The position numbers and the translations under genes were made by a program. 64,000 bases of DNA from Terribacillus aidingensis (GTDB lineage: Bacteria > Bacillota > Bacilli > Bacillales > Amphibacillaceae): the NCBI RefSeq assembly GCF_040703035.1, contig NZ_CP159996.1:1088001-1152000 (forward strand). The letters run 5' to 3'. The notes beneath the pieces are model-generated. The model ran no database searches and had not been told where the DNA came from. It saw only the letters and a program-made list of their open reading frames with translations. Of the stretch, positions 61,151-64,000 are shown piece by piece (positions within the stretch are counted from its first letter, which is position 1; each line of letters opens with the position of its first letter).

Positions 61151-61318
61151 TTAAGGCCCTATTTGAAATAAACGCAGAATGCCGCGACCGATCCAAGCGA
61201 GTAAGCGAAAAGGCAAAAACAGAAGTTCAGGTACCCAAAGCGGAATATCCATAATATCCCATTTGTGATTCGGATCAGCTTCCCTTTTTCGTTGTCTCCG
61301 TAGTTCCCGCAGTGTCAA
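61151..61318 (-). CDS. Small protein with amphipathic/membrane C-terminus
   Basis: 55 residues: basic start (LRELRRQRKREADPNHKWD), then PLWVPELLFLPFRLLAWIGR and a short tail. It starts at TTG 61318 with AGGAGAG at seven bases; no ATG is in frame before it. The WD..D.P.W.PE pattern and the coupling to the 32-residue gene suggest a two-gene unit divergent from the two-component system. Function unknown. Confidence 0.5.
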   Translation of the reverse strand: MTLRELRRQRKREADPNHKWDIMDIPLWVPELLFLPFRLLAWIGRGILRLFQIGP

Positions 61319-61446
61319 AAGTCATCTCTCCTTTTGGCAAAATTAGGTTATCTTCATCTTATCATAATTTACTGACAAAACTTGTAATTTTTATTACAGT
61401 CCATTGAACGCACCTTGACAAAAACCTATATCCGTCACACTATAAA

Positions 61447-61460
61447 AGAAAGCGCTTTCC
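61447..61460. promoter_or_regulatory. CcpA cre site ahead of the YesN-like gene
   Basis: AGAAAGCGCTTTCC matches the cre consensus TGWAARCGYTWNCW at 12 of 14 positions. It lies about 30-45 bases upstream of the start codon and next to a TTGACA/TATAAA pair (61414-61446), so glucose should repress this system. Confidence 0.75.
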
Positions 61461-61491
61461 AAACAGGGGCAAGCAGCAGCCTGATAAAGGG

Positions 61492-62985
61492 GTGTCATGC
61501 ATTTTGGATACAAAGGAATTGTGCAGGACGTTAATTGTCGATGATGAAATTCTTATCCGACAAGGCATCAAACACTATTTGGATTGGGAGAAGGAAGGGT
61601 TCACAATAATTGGGGAGGCTTCAAATGGAAAAGAAGCATTGGAACTGATTGAAACGCTGAACCCGCATATTGTTATCACGGATGTCGTCATGCCGATTAT
61701 GGACGGCGAAGCTTTGACGAGGATGGTAAATGAAAAATACCCGAATATCGGACTGATTGTTCTGAGCAGCTTCAGTGAATTCGATTATGTACGAAGTGCT
61801 TTTCAGAACGGAGTTATCGATTATATTCTCAAACCAAAGCTGAATGCAGAAGTGCTGCTGAAGACTTTGCGCCTTGCAGCAGGACAACTGAAAGGATTTC
61901 ACCTTAGCAGTGAGGGAGAGCATAAGCAAACCTTAACGGAAAAATTGCGTATTCTCTATGAAGGAACTGATATCCGTATGGAAGAAGATGCTGCATATTT
62001 TCCGCATAAGCATTTTCAAGTAGTAAGCTATAGACTGGAAGCAAATAAGACAACGAAGCCGCTTCATGAATATATAGATAAGGAAGCGGGAGTCCTAACG
62101 TTGATCTTACAAACTTCAGATCTGCACATATACTTGTGGAACAGCGACCATACATTCAGTGAGGGTTTATTTGGGGAATTACCGAAATCAGGTGCTGTAT
62201 GCAGTACAGAAGCTTTTGCTAATCTCTCGGAACTGAAAGGAAAGCAAAAGGAACTGGAAAAAGTCGAGAGTTATCGGTTTTTCTTTCCGGGGAAGTTTTA
62301 TCTGTCGGAAGACATCCTGCCGCCACTGCCTGAGGAGAGACAGTTATTTCAATTGGATCGATTTATCGAAGAGTGCAAGCGGGAAAATTTTCAGGAAGCT
62401 TTTACTTATTTAGAGGAACATATCGGACAGATGGTTCTGGATTACCAACAGGATATTGGCGAATACAAAGCTTTTCTGAATAATATTATGTTCAATCTAA
62501 TGGTGCTGCTTGGCAATATGGATTACCAGACAGAGGTGCTGGAGAAGAAGAAGTATTCGTATTTCCAACAAGTCGGCCAATCAGCGGATGTTTATACAGC
62601 TAATCAGACGGTTGAATCATTTTTAAAAGAAGTAAAGCGGATTGTGGAAACAGAGGAAGGACAGGGACATATGCGGAAACTGACGGATTATATCAAGGCG
62701 CATTATCATGAATCGTTATCATTATCTGATATTGCGAACCATTTCCATTTTAGTCCTTCTTATTTATCCAATTATTTTTCGACCCATAGCAAAGAGGGTT
62801 TCAGCGAGTACCTTAACCGTATCCGAATTGAGGCAGCTATTTCCTTGCTCAGACAAAACGATATACCTATTTCAAAAATCAGTGAGCAAGTCGGATTTTC
62901 AGATCACAGTTATTTTTGTCGTGTTTTCAAAAAGCAAACAGGCTATTCTCCTTCGCAATATCGGCGAAAACGGATGATGAGCTAA
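61492..62985 (+). CDS. yesN: AraC-type response regulator (YesN-like)
   Basis: A 497-residue regulator: receiver domain (about 12-130, phosphoacceptor Asp64 in VITDVVMPIMDG, switch LSSFSEFDYV, Lys in YILKPKL), a long middle region, and a C-terminal AraC HTH pair (about 395-495: LSLSDIANHFHFSPSYLSNY, ISKISEQVGFSDHSYFCRVF). YesN-type regulators activate ABC sugar importers next to them. The start may be GTG 61492 or TTG 61504, which is better spaced from AAAGGGG. Four-codon uncertainty only. Confidence 0.88.
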   Translation: MSCILDTKELCRTLIVDDEILIRQGIKHYLDWEKEGFTIIGEASNGKEALELIETLNPHIVITDVVMPIMDGEALTRMVNEKYPNIGLIVLSSFSEFDYVRSAFQNGVIDYILKPKLNAEVLLKTLRLAAGQLKGFHLSSEGEHKQTLTEKLRILYEGTDIRMEEDAAYFPHKHFQVVSYRLEANKTTKPLHEYIDKEAGVLTLILQTSDLHIYLWNSDHTFSEGLFGELPKSGAVCSTEAFANLSELKGKQKELEKVESYRFFFPGKFYLSEDILPPLPEERQLFQLDRFIEECKRENFQEAFTYLEEHIGQMVLDYQQDIGEYKAFLNNIMFNLMVLLGNMDYQTEVLEKKKYSYFQQVGQSADVYTANQTVESFLKEVKRIVETEEGQGHMRKLTDYIKAHYHESLSLSDIANHFHFSPSYLSNYFSTHSKEGFSEYLNRIRIEAAISLLRQNDIPISKISEQVGFSDHSYFCRVFKKQTGYSPSQYRRKRMMS

Positions 62986-62998
62986 GGAGGGGAAGTTG

Positions 62999-64000
62999 AT
63001 GAACTTGATCAAAGACCGTCTTCAGCCCAATGGTCTGTTTATGAAGATGTTCCTTATAACTGTTGCACTTATTATTTTAGTTGCTATTACCGTAACTCTT
63101 ACGACAATCCGGATGGCTGAGCAGTTTTTCGTAGAAAAGTTCAGCATTACCAATTCGCAGATCATCGATCAGATTCAGTATGATTTTGAAGAATTGAATT
63201 ACAGCATTGTGATGGCGGCTACCGATATCGGTCAGAGCAGCACAATCGAGGCTTATTTATCAGAGAAAGAGCCGGATAATGAGCGTATTATGAGTCTTTA
63301 CCTTGTAATGAGCCAAATTGATCATCTGCGGGAACAGCTAGGTGATCAAAATGTGGAGATAGCAATTGCTGATCAAGATGCAATCTCATACAGGACGAAC
63401 TTTACGTATTGGCCTGCAGCACCAACAGATATTCGTAATCATGACATTACGGAAACGATCACCAAGGAGCCGAACAAGCTGCTTTATTTTCAGGATTCAA
63501 GAGAAGCATCCGATAATTATGTCATTGCGGCGAAGGCACTGCTTGATCGGGAAACAGATCAATCATATGGCGCGGTTTACTTTCCGATTAAAGAGGGGCA
63601 GCTGCGTTCCTTTTACACAGACTACGTAAAGCCGGGGAATGATTTTTATGTACTGGATCAAAACGGCAAGGTGGTCTCAAGCAGTTTAACGAATGCCATC
63701 GGGCAATCGCTTCCTGAGCTTAGTCAGCAGGCAAAAAATATGCAAGCCGATGAAGAAACGTACCGGGAGGTCGAGTTTCAGGATACCAATCAAATTATGC
63801 TGGCAGAATATCTGCCTTATTTTGATATGTACCTAGTTAATATGGTGGACAAGCAGACCGCTGTCGGAAATCTGATTGATACAAAGCAAATTGCATTATT
63901 GCTAGCAGGTGTTGTCGTTCTTGCCCTGATCATTGTTTTCCTTGTTACGAAGCGGCTGACCAACTCCCTATCGAAGCTTGTTAAAGACATTGAAGCTGTA
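62999..64000 (+). CDS. yesM: Sensor histidine kinase, YesM-like, cut by the window end
   Basis: At least 334 residues are open to the right edge. There is an N-terminal membrane helix (about residues 15-37, KMFLITVALIILVAITV), a large outer dCache-like sensor domain (about 40-295), and a second helix (ALLLAGVVVLALIIVFLV) leading into a HAMP segment (TKRLTNSLSKLVKDI). The kinase core lies outside. AGGAGGGGAAG precedes the ATG, 14 bases after the yesN stop. It forms the two-component pair with YesN; the ligand is probably a plant-derived or other sugar (inference). Confidence 0.85.
   Translation, partial: MNLIKDRLQPNGLFMKMFLITVALIILVAITVTLTTIRMAEQFFVEKFSITNSQIIDQIQYDFEELNYSIVMAATDIGQSSTIEAYLSEKEPDNERIMSLYLVMSQIDHLREQLGDQNVEIAIADQDAISYRTNFTYWPAAPTDIRNHDITETITKEPNKLLYFQDSREASDNYVIAAKALLDRETDQSYGAVYFPIKEGQLRSFYTDYVKPGNDFYVLDQNGKVVSSSLTNAIGQSLPELSQQAKNMQADEETYREVEFQDTNQIMLAEYLPYFDMYLVNMVDKQTAVGNLIDTKQIALLLAGVVVLALIIVFLVTKRLTNSLSKLVKDIEAV

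Noticed and set aside
63366..63629. 87-residue ORF near the right edge
   Set aside because: It is out of frame inside the YesM-like kinase gene that runs off the window.

Overview
The window is chromosomal DNA of a low-GC Gram-positive bacterium, almost certainly a member of the Bacillaceae. The basis is strong AGGAGG-type ribosome-binding sites, GTG/TTG starts, rho-independent terminators, S-box (SAM-I) riboswitches, a CadC/CadA pair, YdfHIJ-like and YesMN-like regulators and a CspB-type cold-shock gene. A Terribacillus/Oceanobacillus-type genome would fit, but the genus cannot be fixed from the sequence alone.

Layout. 0-2.8 kb: an HD phosphohydrolase, a deletion scar joining the 5' ends of a VOC gene and a pgaC-like glycosyltransferase gene, a cold-shock gene with a long leader, and small hypotheticals. 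2.8-11 kb: a self-contained sigma-54 sugar module, with a near-consensus -24/-12 promoter and an upstream palindrome, mannose-family PTS IIA-IIB-IIC-IID, a two-domain SIS deglycase/isomerase, a LevR-type activator, a second HPr, and convergent sigL. 11.2-24.4 kb: a 13.1-kb genomic island in tRNA-Val(GAC), bounded by a 45-bp repeat with one mismatch. It carries a frameshifted integrase, a small HTH regulator with two operators, a BcrC-like phosphatase, cadCA, an arsenic-type cassette (ArsR, flavoprotein, ArsN1-like acetyltransferase, small protein), a MarR pseudogene, an EcsC-family protein, and a three-gene cassette (lipoprotein, GHSLG-serine hydrolase-like protein, small protein). 24.4-32 kb: an IS3-family insertion, then prophage debris (integrase C-terminus, lysin tails, terminase small subunit fragment) mixed with single-gene acquisitions (hydrolase, GNATs, YunG, Nudix). 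The second integrase fragment lies beside the distal att copy in the same orientation as the first, which suggests tandem integration at one site.

32-41 kb: ordinary accessory metabolism (MarR-GNAT, HAD, VOC-ROK, TM2, HxlR, sulfurtransferase, aldo/keto reductase). 40-45.6 kb: a sulfur/methionine locus in which two SAM-I riboswitches sit back to back and control an SfnB-like flavoprotein leftward and, rightward, a flavin monooxygenase followed by metNIQ. 45.7-50 kb: a YdfH/YdfI-like two-component system and an MMPL exporter. 50-56 kb: MarR, NamA-like ene-reductase, lipoprotein GDPD, methyltransferase-like and DUF402 proteins, an M20 amidohydrolase and a Nudix hydrolase. 56-60 kb: a tricarboxylate module (PrpF-like isomerase, LysR, CitMHS transporter). 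60-64 kb: an aldo/keto reductase pseudogene, two small membrane proteins, a CcpA cre site and a YesN/YesM-like two-component system running off the right edge.

The candidates closest to an undescribed system are the lipoprotein/GHSLG-hydrolase/small-protein cassette next to attR and the efflux-less ArsR-flavoprotein-ArsN1-type cassette. The sigma-54 module is the most complete regulatory unit. All functional calls are from reading the sequence; no database search was run.
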